A stretch of DNA of 64,000 nucleotides from assembly GCF_013410065.1 (NCBI RefSeq), contig NZ_JACCCW010000002.1, forward strand, positions 310,001 to 374,000, in the 5' to 3' direction. Origin of the DNA: Granulicella arctica. Its GTDB lineage: Bacteria; Acidobacteriota; Terriglobia; Terriglobales; Acidobacteriaceae. Each line of letters opens with the position of its first letter. Position 1 is the stretch's first letter. The translations under genes and the position numbers were made by a program. Below, in pieces: positions 37,827-46,092 of this stretch. Below the pieces are notes generated by a model that was not told where the DNA came from, made no database searches, and saw nothing but the letters and a program-made list of their open reading frames with translations.

Positions 37827-37902
37827 TGGTGGACGCGGTAGGGATCGAACCTACGACCAGTCGATTAAGAGTCGAATGCTCTACCAACTGAGCTACGCGT
37901 CC
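37827..37902 (-). tRNA. tRNA-Lys (anticodon CTT)
   Basis: The minus strand folds as a full cloverleaf. The acceptor GGACGCG pairs with CGCGTCC, the D arm is GCTC...GAGC, the anticodon loop is CTCTTAA (anticodon CTT, reading AAG), the T arm is GTAGG-TTCGATC-CCTAC, and the CCA end is encoded. The first anticodon-stem pair is T-C, a mismatch. Decayed island-type genes lie on its 3' side. Confidence 0.95.
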
Positions 37903-38034
37903 ATTTTGGGTGCACCCTCATGGCTCAAGGGGCGATCAAGGTCAATTCGGTCAGCCGTAGCGACAAATGACGCTTACATCCACCCCTTGAGAATACCACA
38001 GGTTGCATGAGAAAAGCGCTTTCAATGGAGAGGA

Positions 38035-38889
38035 CTAGCCAACGAAATCTACATGGGCGACATGCGGAATGATGCCCCGTTCGTAGCCCATAGCAAGCAG
38101 CTTGCGGATAGCCTCTTTGCCGTCTTCCCCGTAGTTCAGGGTGCGCTCGTTGACGTACATTCCGACGAAGCGGTTAGCGAGAACAGGATCAAGATCTCGC
38201 GCAAACTGCATGGCGTAGGCGAGAGCTTCTTCCCGGTTGTCGAGCGCGTGCTGGATGCTGTCGCGTAGGGCATTGGTGGCGATGGTCATCACCTCGGAGC
38301 CGAGCGATCGGCGGATAGCGTTGCCGCCGAGAGGGAGGGGAAGGCCGGTCTGTTCACGCCACCACTGGCCAAGATCGATTACCTTGACCAATCCATCATT
38401 CGCATAGGTCAGCTGACCTTCGTGAATAATAAGGCCGGCATCAAACTCGCCCGAGACGACAGCGGGAATGATCTTGTCGAAGGGGACCATCACGGTCTCG
38501 ATCTCCGGGAGGAAGAGCTTGAGTGCGAGATACGCAGTCGTGAGCGTCCCTGGGATAGCGATGCGGGTTTTCTTCAGCTCATCGAGGGAAAGCTTGCGAG
38601 TGGAAACAATCATGGGGCCATAGCCCTCGCCGACGCTTCCGCCGCAGGCCATCAGGGTGTAATTGTCCTGAAGGTACGGGTACGCATGGAACGAGATTGC
38701 TGTGACGTCGTAGAACTGCTCGTTGATTGCCTTGTGGTTCAGAGTCTCGATGTCTGTGAGAACGTGGGAAAACTTGTAGCCAGGGACACGGACCTTATTC
38801 GTCGCAAGGCCATAGAACATGAAAGCGTCATCGGAATCGGGGCTGTGAGCAATGCTGATCTCTTGAATGGCGTTACTTGAAACTGTCAT
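38035..38889 (-). CDS. mqnD: 1,4-dihydroxy-6-naphthoate synthase (futalosine menaquinone pathway)
   Basis: MqnD converts cyclic dehypoxanthinyl futalosine to 1,4-dihydroxy-6-naphthoate, a step of the alternative menaquinone pathway in the cytosol. The 284-residue protein shows the family features HSPDSDDAFMFYGLAT at the N-terminus, FYDVTAISFHAYPYL, GEGYGPMIVS, IPGTLTTAYLALKLFLPE, and GEFDAGLIIHEGQLTY with the conserved His. The periplasmic-binding-protein-like fold is intact. A weak AAGGA lies 11 bases before the start. The bioY gene precedes it on the same strand by 57 bases, so they may share a transcript. Menaquinone as the respiratory quinone agrees with an acidobacterium. Confidence 0.9.
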   Translation of the reverse strand: MTVSSNAIQEISIAHSPDSDDAFMFYGLATNKVRVPGYKFSHVLTDIETLNHKAINEQFYDVTAISFHAYPYLQDNYTLMACGGSVGEGYGPMIVSTRKLSLDELKKTRIAIPGTLTTAYLALKLFLPEIETVMVPFDKIIPAVVSGEFDAGLIIHEGQLTYANDGLVKVIDLGQWWREQTGLPLPLGGNAIRRSLGSEVMTIATNALRDSIQHALDNREEALAYAMQFARDLDPVLANRFVGMYVNERTLNYGEDGKEAIRKLLAMGYERGIIPHVAHVDFVG

Positions 38890-38946
38890 TGTGTTGATAA
38901 TCCTTCGTGATGCTTGTTGTCGTGAAATTTTTACAGTGCGAAAAAA

Positions 38947-39543
38947 TTATGACTGCTGCCAGCGGTGCAGCGTACTGAAAAGAGTGGCCGCTGCTGCGAT
39001 CTTGACGATCTCTCCAGGAAGAAATGGAGCGATTGCCAAGTGCCAGGCGGCTACTGCATGGAGGTGAAGCACAGATGCGAGCCAACTCGCTCCAAGAGCG
39101 AAAATGACAAAACTTGCACCCGCGCTTGCGGCAAGTCCGCGTATGAAGAGCGAAGGGATTGCGCGCAACATGCGAACTCCCCATCCGGCCGCGGCTACTG
39201 CCAGAGGATAGGAAAAGAGATAGCCTGCGGTAGGCCCGAGGAGCTGCGCTACACCGCCGGGACCGGTAGGACTAAAAACGGGTAACCCCATGGCGCCTTC
39301 CGCAAGGTAGAGCACCATCGCTGCGAAGGCAGTCGCCGGACCAAGCGTCATTCCGATCAGAAGCACTGCGAAGCTTTGGAGAGTAAAAGGTATAGGAGAA
39401 AAGGGAAGCGGCAGCGAGATGTGAGCAGAGACTGCCATAAGTCCAGTGGCTGCAACGGCGAGGATCGCCTTATCCGTGAGGGAACTCGAGAGCGATCCGG
39501 AGGAGGTGAAAGAATCGAGATGGTGGCGAACTGGAGAGGGCAT
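38947..39543 (-). CDS. bioY: Biotin transporter, BioY family
   Basis: BioY is the substrate-binding S component of the ECF biotin transporter, in the inner membrane. The 198-residue protein has about six hydrophobic helices and the family motifs PFSPIPFTLQSFAVLLIG, LYLAEGAMGLPVFS, and GGVAQLLGPTAGYLFSYPLA, with the C-terminal LPGEIVKI. The start has AAGGA 6 bases upstream. No ATPase or EcfT partner is adjacent, as is frequent for BioY. The mqnD gene follows. No biotin-repressor operator was recognised upstream. Confidence 0.92.
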   Translation of the reverse strand: MPSPVRHHLDSFTSSGSLSSSLTDKAILAVAATGLMAVSAHISLPLPFSPIPFTLQSFAVLLIGMTLGPATAFAAMVLYLAEGAMGLPVFSPTGPGGVAQLLGPTAGYLFSYPLAVAAAGWGVRMLRAIPSLFIRGLAASAGASFVIFALGASWLASVLHLHAVAAWHLAIAPFLPGEIVKIAAAATLFSTLHRWQQS

Positions 39544-40026
39544 CGGATGTCCTTTTGAATGCGCTTAGTAGCGCTTTGACGAAATTCGGTCGTTGGAGCG
39601 ATCTATGCCTTGGCGTAACGTGTGATGGTCTGCGTCCGGGGAGGTGAAGAGTACTTCCGCACAGATCGAATTCTGATGGAGTGGTCTATGACAAAATGAA
39701 ACCGCCCGAAGGGCCTGCGCGATGGAGTGGGCAGGCCAGAACAGGGCTGTAAAACAGAGTACCGAGATGGCGAAGAGAATTCGCATGAGATACAGCAAGA
39801 ATAACAAGGTCTGTGCGATGTGTGCGGAGGAATCGGTTTGAGGGAGGGAAGGCACTCGTTTCATCGGAATATTTACATCAGCATGTGTTCGTTTAGATAC
39901 AAACTTGATTCCTCTTTACGTCTCTTCCTCTTTCTGCTTGACGGGAGGGCAAGACAAATTTCCACTTGTGATTAAATGTCGCATTCAGACCCAACAAACG
40001 GCCAGCACACCCCCCAGGGACTTTTC
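39544..40026. other. Divergent spacer between bioY and ftsB-like gene
   Basis: It contains an open minus-strand frame (39565-39864) with a hydrophobic stretch MRILFAISVLCFTALFWPA. Neither possible start has a ribosome site and the rest resembles nothing I know, so I do not call it a gene. Promoters for both flanking genes must lie here. Confidence 0.35.
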
Positions 40027-40386
40027 ATGCGCACCTGCGAACGGATTTATCTCGGTCGTCGCAGAGTTGCTACGGGAGCGGCAGCAGTGCTTGCTGTCTG
40101 GCTGGGGTATCACGTCATCTTTGGTTACAACGGCCTGACTGCCTACGAGCAGAAGCGTCAGACGAACGTCAAGCTGGATATGGAACTGGGCAAGCTACAG
40201 CGAGAAAACGATCTGCTGAAGGCTCACGTTGACCGGCTGCAAAACGATCCTAGCGCGATTGAGCATCAGGCGCGCGAAGAACTGCATTACACGCGCCCAG
40301 GAGAGGTCATTTACACGCTGCCGTCTTCCCCGGATGCGGGGAAGCAATCAAATTCCATTCAGCGGCCTTCGCCTTCAAATAATTAA
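40027..40386 (+). CDS. FtsB/DivIC-like septum formation initiator
   Basis: This is a 119-residue bitopic membrane protein of the divisome. A short cytoplasmic N-terminus is followed by one membrane helix (ATGAAAVLAVWLGYHVIFG), then a periplasmic coiled coil (LDMELGKLQRENDLLKAHVD) and the conserved ending DPSAIEHQAREELHYTRPGE. I placed the start at ATG 40027, which has AGGGA 6 bases upstream. An in-frame ATG at 39976 lacks a ribosome site but would add 17 polar residues. In acidobacteria this gene usually stands alone. A long stem-loop immediately follows. Confidence 0.85.
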   Translation: MRTCERIYLGRRRVATGAAAVLAVWLGYHVIFGYNGLTAYEQKRQTNVKLDMELGKLQRENDLLKAHVDRLQNDPSAIEHQAREELHYTRPGEVIYTLPSSPDAGKQSNSIQRPSPSNN

Positions 40387-40390
40387 ACAA

Positions 40391-40440
40391 GGGTCCTGGG
40401 AAGCACGTCTCTCAGAATAGAGACGTGCTTCCCAAGACCC
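40391..40440. terminator. Bidirectional terminator hairpin
   Basis: Two 22-base arms (GGGTC.TGGGAAGCACGTCT and complement, one mismatch) enclose a 6-base loop, directly after the ftsB-like stop and before the converging gene. On the minus strand it is followed by TTGTTTAATT, a fair T-rich tract, so it best serves the converging gene and probably both. Confidence 0.75.
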
Positions 40441-40503
40441 TAAACAAATTGAACATTGCGAATGGAGATCTTCTTTCGCACAGATCGCAATATTGGTGTA
40501 TTC

Positions 40504-41412
40504 CTACTTCGGTTGGACGGTGGGGTCAGCAGGCGATCGTTTTCCGTGAATATGTTTGCGGATATCGGGATAGAACTCAATCAGAAGAGCACCGAAGGCA
40601 CCTTCCGCAGTGACAGTCATGCCCTGCTCGATGGTAAGGCCAAAACCGCGATCCGCCGCGGGATAGTAAAGGTTCGAGATACCTCCTGCGGCGATGTTGC
40701 CCAGGACATTTGAGTAGTTAGGTTGCCACTTGCCGTTATCGCCCTTGCATCGGACTGTCGTGCTGAGGGAATAGAAGAAGCGTTTACTGAACGAGCCCGT
40801 CCCCATGCGATAGTAGCGGGCATCCTGATGCAACAATATTGGGAGGATGCCGTTCCCGATGATTGTTCCATCGAACTGATCGGCAAAACTCGCTCCATAG
40901 CGCTTGCCGAAGCCGCTCCAACCCTGTCCATAGCCATGTCGAAACCCATCCGGATCGATGGAGCTATGCGAATCGGTCGCCTGGCCATAACCTGAGGTGA
41001 CGAAAGCAAGACCGAATTGGTAAGGATCGATGGCGCTACGGAACGCGGCGCGCATCTTCTGCTTTGGGCTGAGGGGAACTGCAGTGCCGCCAAGAACGGC
41101 GTTGAAGTTCGGAACGACTCCGGCCATCCGTTGGTGAAGTTCTTGATCAAGCTGGTCTTCGGAGAGTTTTTTCTTCTCGGCATCCGTTAAAGGACGTTGC
41201 GATTTGTCCGCACTGGCTGTTGGCTGCTGATCCTGTTGTGAAGAAGAGATTTGCATGCCCATGGTGTCGTTCCAATTGCTCTCTCCCTGCGGTTGAGGAG
41301 CGTCGGGCAGAATGAGCCGTGCCGTTTCCTGGGCAGGAAGCGTCGGCAAAAAAAAAGCAGGAAATGCCATGGTAGCTATGAGAAACAGAGAGCGGGAGGT
41401 CGGGAATGTCAC
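40504..41412 (-). CDS. Secreted conserved hypothetical protein
   Basis: This protein of about 302 residues has an N-terminal signal segment (LFLIATMAFPAFFLPTLPAQ), a polar Q/S-rich linker, then a conserved-looking domain: LHQRMAGVVPNFNAVLGG, FRSAIDPYQFGLAFVTSGY, GFGKRYGASFADQFDGTIIG, LLHQDARYYRMGTGS and GGISNLYYPAADRGFGLT. I know similar proteins from acidobacteria only as hypothetical. Short amphipathic glycine-rich segments suggest an outer-membrane or periplasmic location. The start is GTG at 41412, without a clear ribosome site; ATG 41370 is an alternative. It converges on the ftsB-like gene through a shared hairpin. Confidence 0.7.
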   Translation of the reverse strand: MTFPTSRSLFLIATMAFPAFFLPTLPAQETARLILPDAPQPQGESNWNDTMGMQISSSQQDQQPTASADKSQRPLTDAEKKKLSEDQLDQELHQRMAGVVPNFNAVLGGTAVPLSPKQKMRAAFRSAIDPYQFGLAFVTSGYGQATDSHSSIDPDGFRHGYGQGWSGFGKRYGASFADQFDGTIIGNGILPILLHQDARYYRMGTGSFSKRFFYSLSTTVRCKGDNGKWQPNYSNVLGNIAAGGISNLYYPAADRGFGLTIEQGMTVTAEGAFGALLIEFYPDIRKHIHGKRSPADPTVQPK

Positions 41413-41483
41413 TGCTCAAGTCTACCTGAATGCTTTTGTCGCCGAGATAACATCCAGCAAGCAAAGAAATAAGTCATACAAGT

Positions 41484-42311
41484 ATGGACATCCTCTCCCG
41501 AACGCCTCCACCTGCCGATCACCGAATCCACTACGGACCCGACGAATCGCAGTTCGGAGATCTTTGGATGCCTCAGCAGTTTTCGGGCCATAGGCTGCCA
41601 TTGGTGGTGTTCTTTCACGGTGGCTGGTGGCAGTCTGAGTACAACCTGGCTCATGCCGGTCATCTGTGTGCCGCTTTAAAAGTGGAAGGGATCGCTGTAT
41701 GGTCGGTGGAGTACCGCAGGATAGGGGAAGCAGGTGGGGGCTGGCCCACCACGTTTCAGGACGTGGCAGCTGGCTTCGACTATGTCGCTACGTTGGCGAA
41801 GAGCTACCCATTGGACCTATCACGGGTTGTAGCGATGGGGCATTCGGCGGGAGGACATCTGGCGTTCTGGCTCGCTGGGCGGCATCACATCGATCCGCGT
41901 AGTCCACTTTTTGATCCGCAGCCTCGTGTCCCGCTGCATGGCTTGATTGCATTGGCGGGAGCGGTGGATTTGCGCTTGACGATCGACCTGGCAGGCTATT
42001 CTACCTTCGCGCACGATAAACAGGAGGTTTATAGCCTGATGGGTGGAAAGCCGAAGGATCTTGAGGACCGGTATCGTGCCGGGAACCCGGGCGATCTGCT
42101 GCCACTAAACGTCAAGCAGACGCTCATCCAGGGAACCGGAGATCAGCAGATTCCACCACTGTTGCCGGTCCGCTGGGAGGAGAAGGCGCGGCGGCAGGGG
42201 GACGACGTGGCAATCCGGATGGTTGTACTGGCGGATCACTTCGATGTAATCGATCCACAGAGTAACGCTTGGGCAACGGTGCGTGATTCGGTTCGATCTA
42301 TGTTCGGCTAG
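41484..42311 (+). CDS. Alpha/beta hydrolase (esterase or arylformamidase-like)
   Basis: This is a cytosolic hydrolase of 275 residues. The oxyanion motif HGGWW (in VVFFHGGWWQSEYN), the nucleophile elbow VAMGHSAGGHLAFWLAG, a probable acid in IQGTGDQQIPP and the histidine in LADHFDVIDP are in the expected order. The HGGxW form is shared with kynurenine formamidase-like and hormone-sensitive-lipase-like enzymes. No tryptophan-catabolism genes are adjacent, so the substrate stays open. The gene is read away from the 40504-41412 gene with a 70-base spacer. Confidence 0.82.
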   Translation: MDILSRTPPPADHRIHYGPDESQFGDLWMPQQFSGHRLPLVVFFHGGWWQSEYNLAHAGHLCAALKVEGIAVWSVEYRRIGEAGGGWPTTFQDVAAGFDYVATLAKSYPLDLSRVVAMGHSAGGHLAFWLAGRHHIDPRSPLFDPQPRVPLHGLIALAGAVDLRLTIDLAGYSTFAHDKQEVYSLMGGKPKDLEDRYRAGNPGDLLPLNVKQTLIQGTGDQQIPPLLPVRWEEKARRQGDDVAIRMVVLADHFDVIDPQSNAWATVRDSVRSMFG

Positions 42312-42380
42312 ACCTGCTCCGAACATAGAAGCCGGGCACCAAGAAGGAAGAAAAATCACCAGGGAAGCGTGTTCTGTCTT

Positions 42381-43217
42381 TCAGGCGAGATAATCTTTGA
42401 GCCAGGGATCGGTTGTATGAACCAGTTCTTGAGTTATGCCATGAAAGGCAATCTTTCCCTCATTCAGTACCAGAAATCTGGTGCTGGGATCGATGGCACC
42501 ATTACCGATCAGCTCCATCCTGCCCGTTTTCTGGTTGAAGCGGTTCATGGCAAGGGTGAAGGCATCCTGAAGACGATGTGTGATAAGCAGCGAGGTGGTA
42601 TGGGAGACGTCGCGTTGTTTGACGACCAACTCAACGATCGTGGTCGAGGTGATCGGGTCGAGCCCCCCGGTTGGAGAGTCATAAAGGATAAGGTCTGGTC
42701 CTGTAATGATGGCGCGCGCGATAGAGACGCGTCGACGCATGCCTCCGGAGAGCTCTGAGGGAAACTTGTCGATAGCCTGTTCGAGGCCGACAAATTTGAG
42801 AGCCTCGACCACCCGGATATGAGCCTCTTCCTCTGGAACCTTGTCTTCATGGAGCCGGTACGCGACATTCTCTTCGACGGAGAGCGAATCGAAGAGAGCA
42901 GATTCCTGGAAGACCATGCCAATCCGCGCGCGCAGCTTGTAAAGGTCGATCTCGCGCATCTTCGTCACATTTTCACCGAAGACCTCAATCGTGCCGCTGT
43001 CAGGACAAATGAGGCCATTGGCAAGCTTCATGAGGACAGACTTGCCGCAACCTGCCGGTCCCAGAATAATCAGGGTCTCGCCACGATCGACGGAGAACGA
43101 AATATCCTCGAGGACTGGTTTCATATCAAAGGCGATGGAGACATTACGGAAGACGACCACTGGTTCCACCTGAGCCTGTTCCGGCTCGGAGACGTTGGTA
43201 GAGGCAGCCGTGCTCAA
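42381..43217 (-). CDS. MlaF-like ABC transporter ATPase with Ser in place of the Walker B Glu
   Basis: This is the ATP-binding subunit of a retrograde/anterograde phospholipid (Mla) or related MCE transporter. The 278-residue protein has Walker A GPAGCGKS, a Q-loop (MVFQESALF), signature LSGGMRRRVSIARA, Walker B LILYDSPTGGLDP and the switch His (LITHRL). In Walker B the residue after Asp is Ser (codon TCT) where the catalytic Glu normally stands. The start is TTG, overlapping the mlaE stop by 4 bases (TTGA), which implies translational coupling. An MCE-domain protein (MlaD) is not in this window next to the pair. Confidence 0.9.
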   Translation of the reverse strand: MSTAASTNVSEPEQAQVEPVVVFRNVSIAFDMKPVLEDISFSVDRGETLIILGPAGCGKSVLMKLANGLICPDSGTIEVFGENVTKMREIDLYKLRARIGMVFQESALFDSLSVEENVAYRLHEDKVPEEEAHIRVVEALKFVGLEQAIDKFPSELSGGMRRRVSIARAIITGPDLILYDSPTGGLDPITSTTIVELVVKQRDVSHTTSLLITHRLQDAFTLAMNRFNQKTGRMELIGNGAIDPSTRFLVLNEGKIAFHGITQELVHTTDPWLKDYLA

Positions 43218-43990
43218 TTGAAGATCCCGATCATCGCCCGGCTGATGAGGAAGTCGACCACAATGATGAAGACGGAGGAGACTACAACCGCTTGAGTTGT
43301 GGAGCGGCCTACTCCCTGGGTTCCCCCTTTAGTGTTCATGCCGTAGTAGCAGCCGACAGTGGCGATAATGAAACCGGAGAAAAGTGGCTTCGTGAGGCCC
43401 TGGATGACATCGGGATAGACGAGCGCACGGTAGGAATTATGCAAATAGGACGACGGGTTCAATCCCAGGAGTGTGACGCTGACTAGTGCTCCTCCGGCGA
43501 CGCCGACTGCATCCGAGACAATTGTCAGGAAAAATAGCATAAAGACTGTAGCGATCAGCCTTGGAGTCACGAGCTTCCGCACCGGGTCGGTCCCGAGGGC
43601 ACGCATCGCATCGATCTGCTCGGTTACCTTCATCGAGCCGAGCTCCGAGGCCATGCCGGAAGCATTGCGCCCGGAGACCATCAGGCCCGTGAGCACAGGC
43701 CCAAGCTCCTTCACCATCGAGAGCGCAACCAGATTGCCGGTCATGCTGACGGCCCCGAACTCTCGCAGGGCGGTCGCCGATTGCAGCGCTAGCACGCACC
43801 CAGTAAAAAATCCGGTGAGCACCACGATAGGCAGAGAGCCGACTCCGATGGCGTCCATCTGTGTATAAATATCGGCCCAGTAGCGCGGCCCAGAAAAGAT
43901 GTTCGCGATGGCGCGACCGGCGAGCAGGGAATATCCCTGAACGGCAGCAATTCTCTCTTTCGCGAAGACCTCGGGGGAGACTAGGGGCAT
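43214..43990 (-). CDS. MlaE-like ABC transporter permease
   Basis: This is the integral-membrane subunit of the same lipid transporter, 258 residues. The MlaE landmarks are GVGSLPIVVLTGFFTGCVLA, VKELGPVLTGLMVSGRNASG, ASELGSMKVTEQIDAMRALG and PVRKLVTPRLIATVFM, with about five to six hydrophobic helices and the late GGTQGVGRSTTQAVV segment. It is the first gene of the two-gene unit and is translationally coupled to the ATPase. It is divergent from the dehydrogenase-hopanoid operon by 105 bases; a lipid-transport unit back-to-back with hopanoid synthesis may share regulation, but that is only inference. Confidence 0.92.
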   Translation of the reverse strand: MPLVSPEVFAKERIAAVQGYSLLAGRAIANIFSGPRYWADIYTQMDAIGVGSLPIVVLTGFFTGCVLALQSATALREFGAVSMTGNLVALSMVKELGPVLTGLMVSGRNASGMASELGSMKVTEQIDAMRALGTDPVRKLVTPRLIATVFMLFFLTIVSDAVGVAGGALVSVTLLGLNPSSYLHNSYRALVYPDVIQGLTKPLFSGFIIATVGCYYGMNTKGGTQGVGRSTTQAVVVSSVFIIVVDFLISRAMIGIFN

Positions 43991-44095
43991 GTCGTTCTCT
44001 GGCTCAGATTATCAGATGCGCCCAGGGTGGAAAGTGACTACTTATGTTGGTTAGGCAGTGGGCGAAGACTCGTCGAAGTGAGAAAATAGAAATCG

Positions 44096-45157
44096 ATGAT
44101 GTCTGAGATGAATGCGGCAGTATTGCACGGTAAGGAAGACCTTCGTTTGGAACGGATTGCCGTCCCAGAGGCGGGGCACGGAGAGATTGTCGTCCAGGTA
44201 GGTGCCGCCCTGACCTGCGGGACGGATCTGAAGGTCTATCGAAGGGGCTATCACGCGATGATGCTGAAGCCGCCGATCCTCTTCGGGCATGAGCTGGCGG
44301 GCGTAGTCACACAGGTAGGTCCGGGAGCAACGAAGTTTACCAGGGGAGATCGTGTTGTCGCGCTCAATTCGGCCCCCTGCGATAAATGCTACTTCTGTGG
44401 TCGAGGCCAGCAGAATCTTTGTGAAGACCTGCTGTTTAATAATGGAGCCTACGCGGAGTTCATCCGCATCCCATCGCGTATCGTCGAGAAGAATACACTG
44501 ACAATTCCTGACAGCATACCGTTTGAACATGCCGCACTGACCGAGCCCTTGGCATGTGTCGTTCGTGGACTCGAAGAGAGCGGTGCTAAGGCGGGCGATT
44601 CGATGATTGTGATTGGAGCCGGTCCGATTGGACTAATGTTCATGCATGTGGCGGAATTGGCTGGAGTTGATGTCATCGCAGTGGTCAAGCGCCAAGACCA
44701 GGTCGCGACAGCAAAGCTGTTTGGAGCTCGACAGGTAGTACAGATAGGTACAGAAGATGCAGTGGAAGCGGCGCGTGCACTGACGCCGGAAGGCCGAGGT
44801 GCGGATATCGTGATCGAGGCGGTCGCAACTCCGGCTACCTGGCATTGGGCGGTCGAGATGGTTCGCAAAGGGGGAGTGGTCAACTTCTTCGGCGGCCCTC
44901 CGAGCGGGACGAAGGTGCAGTTGGATACGAACCGCCTGCACTATGGCGACATTACCCTGAAGGCGAGCTTCCATCACACGCCCCAAACGTGCCGGACTGC
45001 GTTCGATTTGATTACGAGCGGACGATTCAAGTGTGCGGAGGCAATCACAGGCCGCGTTGGATTGGACGAAGTCCCCGCCGTTTTTGCTGCGATGATGACG
45101 CGTAGTGGTGGAGTCCGCGAGATCAAGACCGCCGTCTTTCCAGGCGGTGTGCGATGA
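44096..45157 (+). CDS. Zinc-dependent alcohol dehydrogenase (MDR family)
   Basis: This is a 353-residue medium-chain dehydrogenase/reductase using NAD(P). The catalytic-zinc region is LTCGTDLKVY and FGHELAGVV. The structural-zinc cysteines are in PCDKCYFCGRGQQNLC (C-x2-C-x2-C-x7-C). The Rossmann motif is VIGAGPIGLMFMH, followed by a sorbitol- or threonine-dehydrogenase-like C-terminus. The start is ATG 44096 or 44099. Its last codons overlap the hpnC start by 4 bases, so it is the first gene of the hopanoid unit. Its role there is unknown; oxidation or reduction of a polyprenyl or hopanoid alcohol is a guess from context. Confidence 0.88.
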   Translation: MMSEMNAAVLHGKEDLRLERIAVPEAGHGEIVVQVGAALTCGTDLKVYRRGYHAMMLKPPILFGHELAGVVTQVGPGATKFTRGDRVVALNSAPCDKCYFCGRGQQNLCEDLLFNNGAYAEFIRIPSRIVEKNTLTIPDSIPFEHAALTEPLACVVRGLEESGAKAGDSMIVIGAGPIGLMFMHVAELAGVDVIAVVKRQDQVATAKLFGARQVVQIGTEDAVEAARALTPEGRGADIVIEAVATPATWHWAVEMVRKGGVVNFFGGPPSGTKVQLDTNRLHYGDITLKASFHHTPQTCRTAFDLITSGRFKCAEAITGRVGLDEVPAVFAAMMTRSGGVREIKTAVFPGGVR

Positions 45158-46092
45158 GTGTTGCGGCAATTGCATGGGATGCGCTCGCCGAAGGACCTGG
45201 AGAGTACCGGACCCCGGAGCGCAGGCCCTCGCTTGATGAGTCAAAGGAGTGGTGCAAAAAACTTGCAACCTCGCATTACGAAAACTTTCACGTAGCGACC
45301 TTTTTTCTGCCGAAACGTGTTAAGCCGCACTTCGAGAGCATCTATGCGTACTGCCGCGTCTCGGATGATCTCGGCGACGAGGTCAGTGATCCAGCAGCTG
45401 CTCTACGCCTCCTAGATGCGTGGGGCGCCATGTTGGATGAGTGTTACGACGCTCCCGAACACTCGCGGCATCCGGTGTTTGTAGCTCTTCGCGAGACGAT
45501 CGTCTCGACAGGTGTGCCACGCGAGCTCTTCGCAAATCTGCTGCGGGCGTTCCGGCAGGATCAGGTGAAGCCGCACTACGAATCGGTCGCGGAACTGTTG
45601 GAGTATTCCCAGGATTCAGCGAACCCAGTGGGTCGCCTTGTGCTCTGGGTGTGCGGGTATCGAGAGGAAATGCTGGGCGTGCTCTCCGACAAAGTATGCA
45701 CAGCTCTGCAACTGGCAAACTTCTGGCAAGATGTTGTGGAGGATGACGAGCGCGGTCGCCGGTATCTACCTGCCGACGAGATGCGCCGGTTTGACGTCAC
45801 CGATGAACAGATCAGGTCGCGTCGTTTTACGCCAGACTTCTGGCGCCTGATGCAGAGTCTGGTAGAACAGACGCGCACAATGCTCCACGAGGGCGGAGCA
45901 ATCAGCGGCTTGGTAGATAAGGAACTGGCTGCTACGCTGGACCTCTTTCGAAAGGGCGGCGATGCAATTCTGGATGCGATCGAAGCTCAGGGCTTCGACG
46001 TGTTGAAGAAGCGGCCCGAGGTTTCAAAAGGGAAGAAGGTACGTCTGCTTGCGGGTGCGCTGGTAGGAAAGATACGAGGTGTATTCTCGTGA
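45154..46092 (+). CDS. hpnC: Hydroxysqualene synthase
   Basis: HpnC converts presqualene diphosphate to hydroxysqualene, the second step of the three-enzyme bacterial squalene route. The 312-residue protein has the squalene/phytoene synthase fold with YCRVSDDLGDEVSD as the first Asp-rich motif and ALQLANFWQDVVEDDERGRR as the second, plus HFESIYAYCR and NPVGRLVLWVCG. The start overlaps the dehydrogenase stop (ATGA), and its end overlaps hpnD (GTGA). Assignment to HpnC rather than HpnD rests on gene order and on the NFWQD form of the second motif. Confidence 0.92.
   Translation: MSVAAIAWDALAEGPGEYRTPERRPSLDESKEWCKKLATSHYENFHVATFFLPKRVKPHFESIYAYCRVSDDLGDEVSDPAAALRLLDAWGAMLDECYDAPEHSRHPVFVALRETIVSTGVPRELFANLLRAFRQDQVKPHYESVAELLEYSQDSANPVGRLVLWVCGYREEMLGVLSDKVCTALQLANFWQDVVEDDERGRRYLPADEMRRFDVTDEQIRSRRFTPDFWRLMQSLVEQTRTMLHEGGAISGLVDKELAATLDLFRKGGDAILDAIEAQGFDVLKKRPEVSKGKKVRLLAGALVGKIRGVFS

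Noticed and set aside
39565..39864. 99-codon frame with a hydrophobic segment between bioY and the ftsB-like gene
   Set aside because: No ribosome site at either possible start and no family resemblance; more likely promoter DNA.
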